In this document: positions 8,974-18,022 of the stretch, piece after piece
Numbering within the stretch: the first letter of the stretch is position 1
Layout of the letters: the number at the start of each line of letters is the position of its first letter
Source of the DNA: Aeromonas sobria
GTDB lineage: Bacteria > Pseudomonadota > Gammaproteobacteria > Enterobacterales > Aeromonadaceae
DNA length: 64,000 bases
NCBI RefSeq assembly: GCF_000820145.1
Contig: NZ_CDBW01000032.1
Location: 248,001-312,000 of the forward strand
Direction: 5' to 3'
The notes under the pieces: model-generated
Told to the model about the DNA's origin: nothing
The model's input: only the letters and a program-made list of their open reading frames with translations
Databases searched by the model: none
Program-made: the position numbers and the translations under genes

Positions 8974-8990
8974 GTTAACAGGATGTTAAC
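8974..8990. promoter_or_regulatory. paired GTTAAC motif upstream of ydcS
   Basis: Two copies of the palindrome GTTAAC lie 11 bp apart, one helical turn, in the 194-bp gap between the lysR gene and ydcS. The second copy ends 53 bp before the ydcS start. A dimeric regulator could bind there on one face of the helix. No regulator is proven. Confidence 0.3.
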
Positions 8991-9043
8991 GCCCATGGCG
9001 GCGTTCCTTCACCTGATGCAAGTCAACACAATGCAAGGAGTGC

Positions 9044-10192
9044 ATGATGAAATTGACCCCTCTGATGCTGGCTCTTGTCCCGGCGCTGCTGGCAGGCCAG
9101 ACCCAGGCTGCCCCGACCGAGCTCGGCAAGGGTGAAGGCCAGCTCAATATCGTGGCCTGGGCTGGTTACGTCGAACGTGGCGAGACCGACAAGAACTACG
9201 ACTGGGTGACCGGATTCGAAAAGGAGACCGGCTGCAAGGTGAGCGTCAAGACGGCGGCCACCTCGGACGAGATGGTGGCGCTGATGAACGAGGGGGGCTT
9301 CGATCTGGTGACCGCCTCCGGCGATGCCAGCCTCCGTCTGATTGCCGGTGGTAAGGTGCAGCCGCTCAATCTGGCGCTCATTCCGAGCTACCGCAAGATT
9401 GATCCCCGGCTGCAGAATGCCCCCTGGCACACGGTGGATGGCAAGCACTACGGCGTGCCCTACCAGTGGGGTGGCAATATCCTGATGTACAACACCAAGG
9501 TGTTCCCCAAGGCGCCGGACTCCTGGAACGTGGTGTTCGAGGAGCAGACCCTGGCGGATGGCAAGTCCAACAAGGGGCGGGTGCAGGCCTTTGATGGCCC
9601 GATCCACATCGCAGATGCAGCCCTCTATCTGATGACCCATCAGCCCGCGCTAGGCATCAAAGACCCTTACGAGCTGAACGAGGATCAGTACAAGGCCTCC
9701 CTCGATCTGCTGCGCAAGCAGCGCCAGCTGGTGGGACGCTACTGGCATGATGCCTTCGTTCAAATCGATGACTTCAAGAATGAAGGGGTGGTTGCCTCCG
9801 GCTCCTGGCCGTTCCAGGCCAACACCCTGATCGCCGACAAGCAGCCCATCGCCACCACTGTGCCCAAGGAGGGGGTCACCGGTTGGGCCGATACCAGCAT
9901 GGTGCACAGCGATGCCAAGAACCTAACCTGTGCTTACAAGTGGCTGGAGCACTCCCTGAACAACAAGCTGCAGGGGGATCTCGCCTCCTGGTTTGGCTCG
10001 GTGCCTGTGGTACCTGCCGCCTGTGAGGGTAATGCCCTGCTTGGCCCGAAAGGGTGCAAAACCAACGGTATCGACAACTTCGATCGGGTTCGCTTCTGGC
10101 GCACTCCTGTCTCCCAGTGCAAGAGCCAGGGAACCTGTGTGCCCTATTACCGCTGGGTTTCCGACTATATCGCCATTCTGGGTGGTCGCTAA
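9044..10192 (+). CDS. ydcS: YdcS-like polyamine-type ABC substrate-binding protein
   Basis: Periplasmic binding protein of the PotD/PotF type, 382 residues with a Sec signal (LALVPALLAGQTQA-A). It follows E. coli YdcS almost block by block: the segments WAGYVERGETDKNYDWVTGF, KTAATSDEMVALM, DLVTASGDASLRLI and KEGVTGWADTSM are all recognisable. In E. coli this family is tied to putrescine uptake and to a secondary poly-hydroxybutyrate-related activity. Two adjacent ATGs (9044 and 9047) follow an AAGGAG site. First gene of the transporter cassette. The exact ligand cannot be read from the sequence. Confidence 0.92.
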   Translation: MMKLTPLMLALVPALLAGQTQAAPTELGKGEGQLNIVAWAGYVERGETDKNYDWVTGFEKETGCKVSVKTAATSDEMVALMNEGGFDLVTASGDASLRLIAGGKVQPLNLALIPSYRKIDPRLQNAPWHTVDGKHYGVPYQWGGNILMYNTKVFPKAPDSWNVVFEEQTLADGKSNKGRVQAFDGPIHIADAALYLMTHQPALGIKDPYELNEDQYKASLDLLRKQRQLVGRYWHDAFVQIDDFKNEGVVASGSWPFQANTLIADKQPIATTVPKEGVTGWADTSMVHSDAKNLTCAYKWLEHSLNNKLQGDLASWFGSVPVVPAACEGNALLGPKGCKTNGIDNFDRVRFWRTPVSQCKSQGTCVPYYRWVSDYIAILGGR

Positions 10193-10335
10193 GGCGGGGT
10201 GATCAAGGTGGTCGCCACAGCGGCTACCTTGCCAACAGCAGGGGAGCGGCGCCTCCTCTGCGTGACCGCCGAGACCGGATAATCAAGCGGGCCGGACAGG
10301 AGTCCGGCCCATCCCAGTACAGACAAGGACGCCCC

Positions 10336-11349
10336 ATGAACGCCGTACAATTTGACCGGGTCAGTCGCCACTATGGCGAGGTGAAGGCGGTCGACGACAT
10401 CTCTTTCCAGATCCCCTCCGGGGAATTCTTTACCCTGCTGGGGCCGAGCGGTTCCGGCAAGACCACCTGCCTGCGGATGATCGCGGGCTTTGAATACCCG
10501 AGCGAGGGGGAGATCCGCTTGTTTGGCGAACCTTGCTCCAAGGTGCCGCCCTATGATCGCAACCTCAACACCGTGTTTCAGGACTATGCCCTGTTTCCCA
10601 ACATGGATGTGCGCGACAACATCGGTTATGGCCTGATGCTCAAGGGCGTCGCCAAGGCACAGCGCTACCGCAAGGTGGACGAGATGCTGGAGCTGGTGCG
10701 ACTGCCCGACGTCGGCAAGCGCCGCCCAAGCCAGCTCTCCGGCGGCCAGCGCCAGCGTATCGCCATCGCCCGGGCCCTCATCAATCAGCCGCGCATCCTG
10801 CTGCTGGATGAGCCGCTGGGGGCCCTCGATCTCAAGCTGCGCGAGCAGATGCAGCTTGAGCTCAAGGCGTTGCAACGCCAGCTTGGCATCACCTTTATCT
10901 TCGTCACCCACGATCAGCAGGAGGCGCTCTCCATGAGCGACCGGATCTGCATCTTCAGTCAGGGCAAGATCGAGCAGATCGCCGCCCCCGATACCATCTA
11001 CGATGCTCCGGCGACGCCGTTTGTAGCCCGCTTCGTCGGCACCGTCAATCTGTTCGAAGGGGAGCAGGCCAGACGGCTGTGCGGAGACGGCAGCCAGATG
11101 ATGGTACGTCCGGAGCGGATCCGGCTCAGTGAAGCGGGTACGCCGGGCTGGTCGGGGGAGATCCGCGAGGTGGAGTATCTGGGTCCCTTTGTCCGTTATC
11201 GGGTCAGCCTCGGGGAGCAGATCGAGATCATCGTCAACCACCCCAATGAGGGGCAGGCTCGCCTGAGCCGTGGTACCCAGGTCAGCCTCAGCTGGCCGGA
11301 GCAGGCCATCCATCGCCTGAGCGCCGCCCATCAAGGGGCGCAGCCATGA
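10336..11349 (+). CDS. ydcT: YdcT-like ABC transporter ATPase
   Basis: Cytoplasmic ATPase of the spermidine/putrescine (PotA) type, 337 residues. It has Walker A GPSGSGKTT, signature LSGGQRQRIAIARAL, Walker B ILLLDEPLGALD and a TOBE-like C-terminal domain (about 260-335) usual for this class. The start at 10336 follows ACAAGGACGCCCC; the frame is open further upstream but without matching sequence. It follows ydcS after 143 bp that contain no gene. Its stop overlaps the ydcU start (ATGA). Confidence 0.93.
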   Translation: MNAVQFDRVSRHYGEVKAVDDISFQIPSGEFFTLLGPSGSGKTTCLRMIAGFEYPSEGEIRLFGEPCSKVPPYDRNLNTVFQDYALFPNMDVRDNIGYGLMLKGVAKAQRYRKVDEMLELVRLPDVGKRRPSQLSGGQRQRIAIARALINQPRILLLDEPLGALDLKLREQMQLELKALQRQLGITFIFVTHDQQEALSMSDRICIFSQGKIEQIAAPDTIYDAPATPFVARFVGTVNLFEGEQARRLCGDGSQMMVRPERIRLSEAGTPGWSGEIREVEYLGPFVRYRVSLGEQIEIIVNHPNEGQARLSRGTQVSLSWPEQAIHRLSAAHQGAQP

Positions 11350-12314
11350 GTGCCCCTCACAGTGCGAGTCTTGCCATGAACCATCAGCCCGACCCTGCCC
11401 GTTTCAGGCCGCTGCGCCGTCTCTCCACCCTGCTCTATGGCAGACCCGGCTTGCTGCTGGCGATCCTGCTGGGGCCGCCGCTGCTGTGGCTCGGCATCAT
11501 CTATGTCGGCTCCTTGCTGATGCTGCTCTCCAACTCCCTGTTCGGGCTGGACGAGTTCAGCGGTCAGGTGCGCCACGAACTGGGGCTGCAAAACTTCGTT
11601 GCCCTGTTGCGGCCGGAGAATCTGGATGTGATCGGCCGCACCGTCGGCATGTCGCTGCTGGTGACCCTGGCCTGTGCCCTGCTCGGTTTTCCGGTTGCCT
11701 ACTACATGGCGCGCTACACCAGTGGCAAGACCCGGGCGCTGTTCTATGTGGGGATCATGCTGCCGCTCTGGTCCAGCTATCTGGTGCGGGTCTATGCCTG
11801 GAAGCTGATTTTGGCCAAGGAGGGGGTGGTGAGCTGGCTGGCCGACAGCATGGGGCTGGAGTGGCTGCTCGATGCCATCCTCTCCTTGCCGGTGATAGGT
11901 GGCCCGTCGCTCTCCTTCTCGCGGCTCGGCACCTTTATCGTGTTCGTCTATGTCTGGCTGCCCTTCATGATCCTGCCCATTCAGGCGGCGGTGGAGCGTA
12001 TTCCGCGATGCCTGCTGGAGGCGAGCAGCGATCTGGGGGCGACACCTGCCCAGACCTTTCGCAACCTGATCCTGCCGCTGGCGTTGCCTGGTGTGGTGGC
12101 GGGCTCCATCTTCACCTTTTCGCTGACCCTAGGTGATTACATTATTCCCGGCATCATTGGCAACTCGACCATGTATATCGGTCAGGTGGTCTACATGCAG
12201 CAGGGAACGGCGGGCAATCTGCCCTTTGCCGCCGCCTTCTCGCTGGTGCCAATCCTCATCATCGCCATCTATCTGGCGATTGCGAAACGACTGGGGGCTT
12301 TTGATGCGCTTTGA
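11346..12314 (+). CDS. ydcU: YdcU-like ABC transporter permease
   Basis: Inner-membrane permease of the PotB type, 322 residues, with about six hydrophobic segments (for example LLLAILLGPPLLWLGIIYVG and TFIVFVYVWLPFMILPIQAA) and an EAA loop (LLEASSDLGATPAQTFRNLI) that docks on the ATPase. Overlaps ydcT by four bases. An ATG 12 codons on (11382) is a possible alternative start. Confidence 0.92.
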   Translation: MSAPHSASLAMNHQPDPARFRPLRRLSTLLYGRPGLLLAILLGPPLLWLGIIYVGSLLMLLSNSLFGLDEFSGQVRHELGLQNFVALLRPENLDVIGRTVGMSLLVTLACALLGFPVAYYMARYTSGKTRALFYVGIMLPLWSSYLVRVYAWKLILAKEGVVSWLADSMGLEWLLDAILSLPVIGGPSLSFSRLGTFIVFVYVWLPFMILPIQAAVERIPRCLLEASSDLGATPAQTFRNLILPLALPGVVAGSIFTFSLTLGDYIIPGIIGNSTMYIGQVVYMQQGTAGNLPFAAAFSLVPILIIAIYLAIAKRLGAFDAL

Positions 12315-12349
12315 CCCTATCGCTTTGAACCGGCAGCAAGGAGGCCGTC

Positions 12350-13177
12350 ATGTCAGCTAGCTCCGTGATCAGTCAGGGAGAGCGCCCTTCGGGCCTGCTC
12401 AAGTACGCCGCCATTGGCGGGCTCTTGTTCCTGCACTTTCCCATTCTGTTTATCTTCCTCTACGCCTTCACCAGCGAGAGCAAGAGTTACCAGTTTCCGC
12501 CCCCCGGGCTCACCCTCAAGTGGTTCGAGGTGACCCTCAATCGCCCCGATGTGTGGCGCGCCATCCAGCTGTCGCTGGAGGTAGCGGGACTGGCGACGCT
12601 GGCGGCTATGATCCTCGGTACTCTGGCGGCAGGGGCCATTGCTCGCAGCCGCTTCTTCGGTCAGGAGGTGGTGTCACTGCTGCTGGTGCTGCCCATCGCG
12701 CTGCCCGGCATCGTCACCGGTATCGCGCTGCGCTCCGCCTACGGCTTGATGGAGATCCCGTTCAGCTTCTGGACCATCGTCATCGGCCACGCCACCTTCT
12801 GTGTGGTGGTGGTCTACAACAATGCGCTGGCCCGTTTTCGCCGCACCAACCAGTCGCTGATCGAAGCGTCGATGGATCTCGGGGCCGACGGCTTCCAGAC
12901 CCTGCGCTATGTGATCTTGCCCAATCTGGCCACGGCGCTGCTGGCGGGGGGCATGCTGGCCTTTGCCCTGAGCTTTGACGAGGTGATCGTCACCACTTTC
13001 ACTGCGGGCCAGCAGACCACCCTGCCCATCTGGATGTATCAGGAGCTGATCCGCCCCCGTGACCGGCCGGTTACCAACGTGGTGGCCCTCATCATAGTGG
13101 CCTTCACCACTATCCCCATTTTGCTTGCCTACTACCTTACTCGCGACACCCATGATGTCGCTGGCAGTGGCAAATGA
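12350..13177 (+). CDS. ydcV: YdcV-like ABC transporter permease
   Basis: Second permease subunit, PotC type, 275 residues, with about six membrane segments and the EAA loop [20 protein letters not shown]. The conserved family segment [16 protein letters not shown] is present. Starts 35 bp after ydcU behind AAGGAGG. Its stop overlaps an ATG in the frame of patD, so the aldehyde dehydrogenase is probably on the same mRNA. Confidence 0.93.
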   Translation: MSASSVISQGERPSGLLKYAAIGGLLFLHFPILFIFLYAFTSESKSYQFPPPGLTLKWFEVTLNRPDVWRAIQLSLEVAGLATLAAMILGTLAAGAIARSRFFGQEVVSLLLVLPIALPGIVTGIALRSAYGLMEIPFSFWTIVIGHATFCVVVVYNNALARFRRTNQSLIEASMDLGADGFQTLRYVILPNLATALLAGGMLAFALSFDEVIVTTFTAGQQTTLPIWMYQELIRPRDRPVTNVVALIIVAFTTIPILLAYYLTRDTHDVAGSGK

Positions 13178-13206
13178 TGACTCAACGCGTGCGCAAGGAT
13201 GCAACC

Positions 13207-14637
13207 ATGAAACTTTCTACCCAACTCTTGATTGATGGCCAGTTTGTGACCGGCGAGGGGCAGGCCGAACCCATTCTCAACCCGGCCAACGGCGAGCAGA
13301 TCGCCGCCGTGCCGGAAGCCTCGTTCGAACAGGTGAACCGGGCGGTGAACGGTGCCCAGCGCGCCTTCGCCCAGTGGAGTCGCACCACCCCGGCCCAGCG
13401 CAGCAACCTGCTGCTGCGTCTTGCTGATCTCATCGAGCGCCACGCCGAAGAGTTCGCGGCGCTCGAATCCCTCAACTGCGGCAAACCCTATCTGGCGGTA
13501 CTCAACGACGAGCTGCCTGCGGTGGTGGACTGCTTCCGCTTCTTTGCCGGGGCTGCCCGTTGTCTGCAAGGGCCGTTGGCGGGGGAGTATATCGAGGGGC
13601 ACACCAGCATGATCCGCCGCGATCCCATCGGGGTGGTGGGCAGTATCGCCCCCTGGAACTACCCGCTGATGATGGCGGCCTGGAAGATGGCACCGGTGCT
13701 GGCGGCGGGCAATACGGTGGTGCTCAAACCCTCCGAGCAGACCCCGCTCACCGCCCTGCGCCTTGCTGAACTGGCCAGCGAGATCTTCCCCCGCGGCGTC
13801 ATCAACGTCATCTGCGGACGCGGTGAAAGCGTGGGGGCGCCGCTGGTGGATCACCCGCTGGTGCGGATGGTGTCGCTCACCGGTGACATCGCCACCGGCC
13901 AGAAGATCCTGCAGAGCGCTGCCCGCACCATGAAGCGCACCCACCTTGAACTGGGGGGCAAGGCGCCGGTCATCATCTTCGACGATGCGGATCTGGAGGC
14001 GGTGGTGGCGGGTATTCGCACCTTCGGTTTCTACAACGCCGGGCAAGATTGCACTGCCGCCTGCCGTATCTATGCCCAGGGCAAGATCTACGACAAGTTC
14101 GTCGCGGCCATGACCGATGCGGTGGCCTCCATCAAGGTGGGCAGCCAGTACGAGGAGGGGGTCGAGATGGGGCCGCTTATCTCGGACAGACAGCGCAACC
14201 GGGTCGCCAGCTTTGTCGAGCGGGCCCAGAGCAGCGGTCATGTGGAGGTGACAGCGGGGGGCAAGATCCGTCCCGGCAACGGCTTCTTCTTCGAGCCGAC
14301 CCTGATTGTCGGGGCCCGTCAGGAGGATGAGATCGTGCGGCGCGAGGTGTTCGGCCCAGTGGTGTCGGTGACCCGTTTCAACGATGCCGAGCAGGTGGTG
14401 CAGTGGGCCAACGACTCTGACTATGGTCTCGCCTCGTCGGTCTGGACCCGGGATTTGAGCCTCGCCAGCAAGGTGGCCAGCCACCTGCAATATGGCTGCA
14501 CCTGGATCAACACCCACTTCATGCTCACCTCCGAGATGCCCCACGGCGGTATGAAAATGTCGGGTTACGGCAAGGATCTCTCCCTCTATGCGCTGGAGGA
14601 TTACACGGTGCCGCGCCATATCATGGTCAAGCTGTAG
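13207..14637 (+). CDS. patD: gamma-aminobutyraldehyde dehydrogenase (PatD-like)
   Basis: NAD-dependent aldehyde dehydrogenase that oxidises 4-aminobutanal from putrescine breakdown to GABA. 476 residues (E. coli PatD has 474). The ALDH glutamate motif [10 protein letters not shown] and the cysteine motif [15 protein letters not shown] are intact. The frame opens at 13174, overlapping the ydcV stop, but the ATG at 13207 has AAGGAT six bases upstream and gives the family N-terminus ([18 protein letters not shown]), so it is preferred. The same order (transporter then dehydrogenase) occurs in E. coli ydcSTUV-patD, supporting a joint role in putrescine-type amine use. Confidence 0.92.
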   Translation: MKLSTQLLIDGQFVTGEGQAEPILNPANGEQIAAVPEASFEQVNRAVNGAQRAFAQWSRTTPAQRSNLLLRLADLIERHAEEFAALESLNCGKPYLAVLNDELPAVVDCFRFFAGAARCLQGPLAGEYIEGHTSMIRRDPIGVVGSIAPWNYPLMMAAWKMAPVLAAGNTVVLKPSEQTPLTALRLAELASEIFPRGVINVICGRGESVGAPLVDHPLVRMVSLTGDIATGQKILQSAARTMKRTHLELGGKAPVIIFDDADLEAVVAGIRTFGFYNAGQDCTAACRIYAQGKIYDKFVAAMTDAVASIKVGSQYEEGVEMGPLISDRQRNRVASFVERAQSSGHVEVTAGGKIRPGNGFFFEPTLIVGARQEDEIVRREVFGPVVSVTRFNDAEQVVQWANDSDYGLASSVWTRDLSLASKVASHLQYGCTWINTHFMLTSEMPHGGMKMSGYGKDLSLYALEDYTVPRHIMVKL

Positions 14638-14656
14638 TGGGAGTTACTTAGCTGGT

Positions 14657-14674
14657 CGTCACAATTTATTTACA
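14657..14674. promoter_or_regulatory. possible TyrR box (distal) upstream of phhA
   Basis: CGTCAC-N6-TTTACA, compared with the TyrR consensus TGTAAA-N6-TTTACA: the right half is perfect, the left half is 3 of 6, and the required G-N14-C spacing is kept. It lies 117 bp before phhA, between the patD stop and its terminator, which weakens the case. Confidence 0.33.
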
Positions 14675-14684
14675 ACTGTTTCCG

Positions 14685-14715
14685 GCAGCCGACTCATGGG
14701 TCGGCTGCTTTTTTT
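14685..14715 (+). terminator. terminator after patD
   Basis: GCAGCCGAC / GTCGGCTGC stem with a six-base loop, then seven Ts. Ends the ydcSTUV-patD unit before phhA. Confidence 0.9.
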
Positions 14716-14732
14716 GTTGCCATTTCGTTACA
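14715..14732. promoter_or_regulatory. possible TyrR box (proximal) upstream of phhA
   Basis: TGTTGC-N6-GTTACA keeps the TyrR G-N14-C pair and matches 8 of 12 consensus positions. It ends 58 bp before the phhA ATG and starts 58 bp after the distal box. A tyrR gene lies 1.5 kb downstream, which supports TyrR control of phhAB. Confidence 0.42.
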
Positions 14733-14790
14733 GTGAAGCCGTGATGAAACGGCAAGGCGCCTTGATGTGGCGCCAGAGGATGGAACCGCT

Positions 14791-15585
14791 ATGGCAACCT
14801 TTTACACCGCCCACCAGCCGGATGCTGACGGGGTGATCCACTACAGCAACGAAGAGCACGGCACCTGGCAGATCCTGATCGAACGTCAGTTCGCCGCCCT
14901 CGATGGCAAGGGGTGTGATGAGTATCTGGCCGGTCTCGACAGGCTGGGATTGCCCCGTGATCGCATCCCCCAGCTGGCCGAGATCAACGCCGTCTTGCAG
15001 CCTGCGACCGGCTGGTCGGTGGCGGCGGTGCCTGCGCTCATCTCGTTCGATCGCTTCTTCGCCCTGCTGGCCAATCGCCAGTTTCCGGTGGCCACCTTTA
15101 TCCGGCGCCGGGACGAGCTCGACTACCTGCAAGAGCCCGATATCTTTCACGAGATCTTCGGTCACTGCGCCATGCTGACCAATCCGGCCTTTGCCCACTT
15201 CACCCACCTCTACGGCCAGCTTGGCCAGCAGGCGAGCAAGGAGCAGCGGGTCTTTCTGGCGCGGCTCTACTGGTTTACCGTGGAGTTTGGCCTCTTGGCC
15301 ACGGCGGATGGGCTGCGCATCTATGGCGGCGGCATTCTCTCCTCCATCGGTGAGACCGCCTATGCCCTCTCCGGCAAGCCGCTGCTGCAACCTTTCGAGC
15401 TGTTGACCGTGCTGCGCACCCCCTATCGTATCGACATCATGCAGCCCACCTATTTTGTGCTGCCGAGTCTCGATCATCTCTACCAGCTGACCGGGGAGGA
15501 GATCATGGCTGCTCTGGCCGAGGCCAGTCGGCTTGGCCTCTATCCGCCGCGCTTTGAGGTTGTCGCTGGCAAGCAGGCGAGCTGA
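14791..15585 (+). CDS. phhA: phenylalanine 4-monooxygenase
   Basis: Non-haem iron, tetrahydropterin-dependent enzyme that hydroxylates phenylalanine to tyrosine in the cytoplasm. 264 residues, the bacterial single-domain length. The iron-binding motif HEIFGHCAM (two His) is present, together with the fold segments VPALISFDRFFALLANRQFP and RLYWFTVEFGL. The in-frame ATG at 14767 is possible, but MATFYTAHQP at 14791, with GAGGAT 10 bp upstream, fits the family start. phhB follows in the same direction, as in other PhhAB operons. Confidence 0.95.
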   Translation: MATFYTAHQPDADGVIHYSNEEHGTWQILIERQFAALDGKGCDEYLAGLDRLGLPRDRIPQLAEINAVLQPATGWSVAAVPALISFDRFFALLANRQFPVATFIRRRDELDYLQEPDIFHEIFGHCAMLTNPAFAHFTHLYGQLGQQASKEQRVFLARLYWFTVEFGLLATADGLRIYGGGILSSIGETAYALSGKPLLQPFELLTVLRTPYRIDIMQPTYFVLPSLDHLYQLTGEEIMAALAEASRLGLYPPRFEVVAGKQAS

Positions 15586-15648
15586 CCAAAAGCAAACAAC
15601 CCTATTTCATTTTCATTAATTTTTCATTAATTCAAGCAGGAGTAACCC

Positions 15649-15987
15649 ATGTCCGAACTGGCCAGCCAGCAGTGTGAAGCGTGCCGCGCCGATGCCCCCA
15701 AGGTGAGCGATGAGGAGCTGCGCGAGCTGATGCAGCTTATCCCCGACTGGCAGCCGCTGGTGGAGGAGGGGGCGCTGCAACTGCGGCGGGAATTTCTCTT
15801 TCGCAACTTCAAGGAGGCGCTCGCCTTCACCAACCGCCTGGGGGAGCTGGCGGAGGCGGAGTTTCATCATCCCGCCATCCTGACCGAGTGGGGAAAGGTG
15901 ACCGTCAGCTGGTGGACCCACAAGATCGGCGGCTTGCACCGCAACGACTTCATCATGGCTGCCCGTACCGACCAATTGTCCAGATAA
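15649..15987 (+). CDS. phhB: pterin-4a-carbinolamine dehydratase
   Basis: Recycles the 4a-hydroxy-tetrahydropterin made by PhhA. 112 residues with the DCoH signature: [20 protein letters not shown] and [13 protein letters not shown]. Start behind GCAGGAG, 63 bp after phhA. Its last 35 codons are repeated just downstream as a broken copy (see 16002-16137), so this gene has been through a recombination event, although the reading frame here is complete. Confidence 0.94.
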   Translation: MSELASQQCEACRADAPKVSDEELRELMQLIPDWQPLVEEGALQLRREFLFRNFKEALAFTNRLGELAEAEFHHPAILTEWGKVTVSWWTHKIGGLHRNDFIMAARTDQLSR

Positions 15988-16001
15988 GTTGAGAGCAGGT
16001 T

Positions 16002-16137
16002 GAGGCGGAGTATCCCCCTTCCTGCATCTCTGACCGAGTGGGGAAAGGTGACAGTCAGCTGGTGGACGCACAAGATTGGAGGATTACACCGCAACGACTT
16101 CATCATGGCGGCGCGAACCGATCAGTTGCTCCGATAA
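16002..16137 (+). pseudogene. duplicated 3' end of phhB (remnant)
   Basis: From GAGGCGGAG at 16002 the DNA again follows the end of phhB. From 16031 to the TAA at 16135-16137 it is collinear with the 3' end of the intact gene and encodes the same peptide ([20 protein letters not shown] onward) except that the penultimate residue is Leu, not Ser. Most base differences are third-position (silent). The first part is diverged and carries an extra base relative to phhB, so it cannot be read as one frame. No start codon is present. It is the tail of a second, diverged phhB allele, not a tandem copy made recently. Confidence 0.88.
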
Positions 16138-16166
16138 TCTCACCACACACCAGCGTCATCGGTTGA

Positions 16167-16207
16167 CCCGGGCCTGCCTGCGAAAGCAGCGTAGGCCCGC
16201 ATTTTTA
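16167..16207 (+). terminator. terminator after phhAB / phhB remnant
   Basis: GGGCCTGCCTGC / GCAGCGTAGGCCC imperfect stem with a GAAA loop, followed by ATTTTTAT. It follows the remnant, so it was probably the original phhB terminator. Confidence 0.8.
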
Positions 16208-16285
16208 TGGGCTGGCGCTCGCACTGGGGGGATCGAGACTGTATTATCAGCTCATTCATAGAGTTAGCTAGGAAGTGTGTCCCGA

Positions 16286-17833
16286 ATGCGTCTTGAAGTC
16301 AGCTGTGAAGACCGCCTGGGCCTGACCCGGGAACTGCTCGACCGTCTGGTGGAGCACAATATCGATCTGCGCGGCATCGAAATCGATACCTCAGGCATCA
16401 TCTATCTCAACTTTCCCGAGCTGGAGTTCAGCGATTTTCAGCACCTGATGCCGGAGATCCGCCGCATTCCCGGTGTCTACGACGTCAAGACTATCCCCTA
16501 CATGCCTTCCGAGCGTGAGCACCACGAGATTGAGGCGTTGCTCAAGGCGCTGCCGGATCTGGTCTTCTCCCTCGACAGCAAGGGCAAGGTGACCCAGGCC
16601 AACCAGTCGGCCCTCACCACCCTCGGCTTGCCGGTGGAGGAGGTGCGCGGTGTGGCGCTCGGTTCGCTGGTCAAGGGCTTCTCTTTCACCCGCTGGCTGG
16701 AAGCGAGCGAGATCAAGCCGCAGACCTGCAAGCTCAGCTTCAATGGCGAAGAGTATCTGGCAGATCTGATGCCGCTGTTCGTGGCGGAAGCGCGCGGCAA
16801 ACAGGCTCTGGCTGGTGCCGTGGTGGTACTCAAGTCGGCCCGCCGGGTTGGCATGCACTTCAGCGCGCTTCATGCGGTGGAAGTGGAGGGCTTCGAGCAT
16901 CTGCAGGCCGAGAGTCCCAAAATGAAAGAGGTGCTAGGTCAGGCCCGCAAACTGGCGATGCAGGATGCACCTTTGCTCATCGTCGGCGAGACCGGCACCG
17001 GCAAGGAGCTGCTGGCCCGCGCCTGCCATGCTGCCAGCCTGCGTTCCAGCCACCCCTTTATGGCGCTTAACTGCGCCGCCATGCCGGATAACGTGGCCGA
17101 GAGCGAGCTGTTTGGTTATGCCCCCGGCGCTTTTGGCAATAACACCGAGGGCAAGCGCGGTGTGCTGGAGCTGGCCAGTGGCGGCACCCTGATGCTGGAC
17201 GAGATCGGCGACATGTCCCCTCATCTGCAGACCAAGTTTCTGCGGGTGCTGCAGGATGGGGTATTCCGCCGGGTCGGTGACGAGCAGGAGGTGAAGGTCA
17301 ACGTGCGTTTCATCTGTACCACCCAGAAGCAGTTGCTGGATCTGGTGCACGAGGGGACCTTCCGCGAAGATCTCTACTACCGCCTCAACGTGCTGAGTCT
17401 GGCGTTGCCCCCCCTGCGCGAGCGCAAGGCGGACATCATGGTGCTTGCCCAGCAGTTTGTCTCCCGCTTTGCCAGCGAATTACAGCGGCCTCGCCCGCGC
17501 TTTACCCGCAACATGGCCGACTACCTGACCGCCTACCGCTGGCCGGGCAACGTGCGCCAGCTGCGCAACTGCCTCTATCGTGCCATGACGTTGCTGGAAG
17601 GGGATGAGCTGGGGCCGGAGCAGATTGACCTGCCGGTCACCGCCGACACAGTGCCGCTGATTGACGAGTGGTTCGAAGGGGACCTGGACGATGCGGTCAA
17701 GCGCTTCGAAAGCCAGTTGCTGGCAAGACTCTACCCCTCCTTTCCGTCAACCCGTCAGCTGGCCAAGCGCCTGGGTGTGTCGCACACCGCTATCGCCAAT
17801 AAACTGCGAGAATACGGTATCAGCAAGAAGTGA
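16286..17833 (+). CDS. tyrR: TyrR, aromatic amino acid regulator
   Basis: Transcription factor for aromatic amino-acid genes that senses tyrosine, phenylalanine and tryptophan. 515 residues: ACT domain (about 1-70, MRLEVSCEDRLGLTRELLDR), PAS-like domain (about 78-190), AAA+ domain (about 205-430) with Walker A GETGTGKE, and a C-terminal HTH (STRQLAKRLGVSHTAIANKL). The sigma54-contact loop is GAFGNN, not GAFTGA, as expected for TyrR, which works with sigma70. A GTG at 16277 would add MSR; the ATG is preferred because it gives the conserved MRLEV start and good spacing from GGAAG. Lying after phhAB, it is likely to regulate them. Confidence 0.95.
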   Translation: MRLEVSCEDRLGLTRELLDRLVEHNIDLRGIEIDTSGIIYLNFPELEFSDFQHLMPEIRRIPGVYDVKTIPYMPSEREHHEIEALLKALPDLVFSLDSKGKVTQANQSALTTLGLPVEEVRGVALGSLVKGFSFTRWLEASEIKPQTCKLSFNGEEYLADLMPLFVAEARGKQALAGAVVVLKSARRVGMHFSALHAVEVEGFEHLQAESPKMKEVLGQARKLAMQDAPLLIVGETGTGKELLARACHAASLRSSHPFMALNCAAMPDNVAESELFGYAPGAFGNNTEGKRGVLELASGGTLMLDEIGDMSPHLQTKFLRVLQDGVFRRVGDEQEVKVNVRFICTTQKQLLDLVHEGTFREDLYYRLNVLSLALPPLRERKADIMVLAQQFVSRFASELQRPRPRFTRNMADYLTAYRWPGNVRQLRNCLYRAMTLLEGDELGPEQIDLPVTADTVPLIDEWFEGDLDDAVKRFESQLLARLYPSFPSTRQLAKRLGVSHTAIANKLREYGISKK

Positions 17834-17858
17834 TCTGCGCCTTGATGCACGCCACCAA

Positions 17859-17890
17859 AGAGCCCGTCGCCAGACGGGCTCTTTCGTTTA
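17859..17890 (+). terminator. terminator after tyrR
   Basis: Perfect 10-bp stem AGAGCCCGTC / GACGGGCTCT with a four-base loop, followed by TTCGTTT. The 180 bp from here to yfiR contain no gene that I can support. Confidence 0.88.
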
Positions 17891-18022
17891 TTTATACGGC
17901 GGTGAGCAATGACAACAGAGGGAGCCTTGTCAGGCCATCACTCGCCAACTTACTATCAGCGTCTATATATCCGAACCGCAGTGCAGTTGCAGCGGTGTTG
18001 TTAAGGCGGCCAGTTTCTGATC

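Noticed and set aside
13132..14619. 495-codon minus-strand frame
   Set aside because: Antisense to patD with no plausible sequence pattern.
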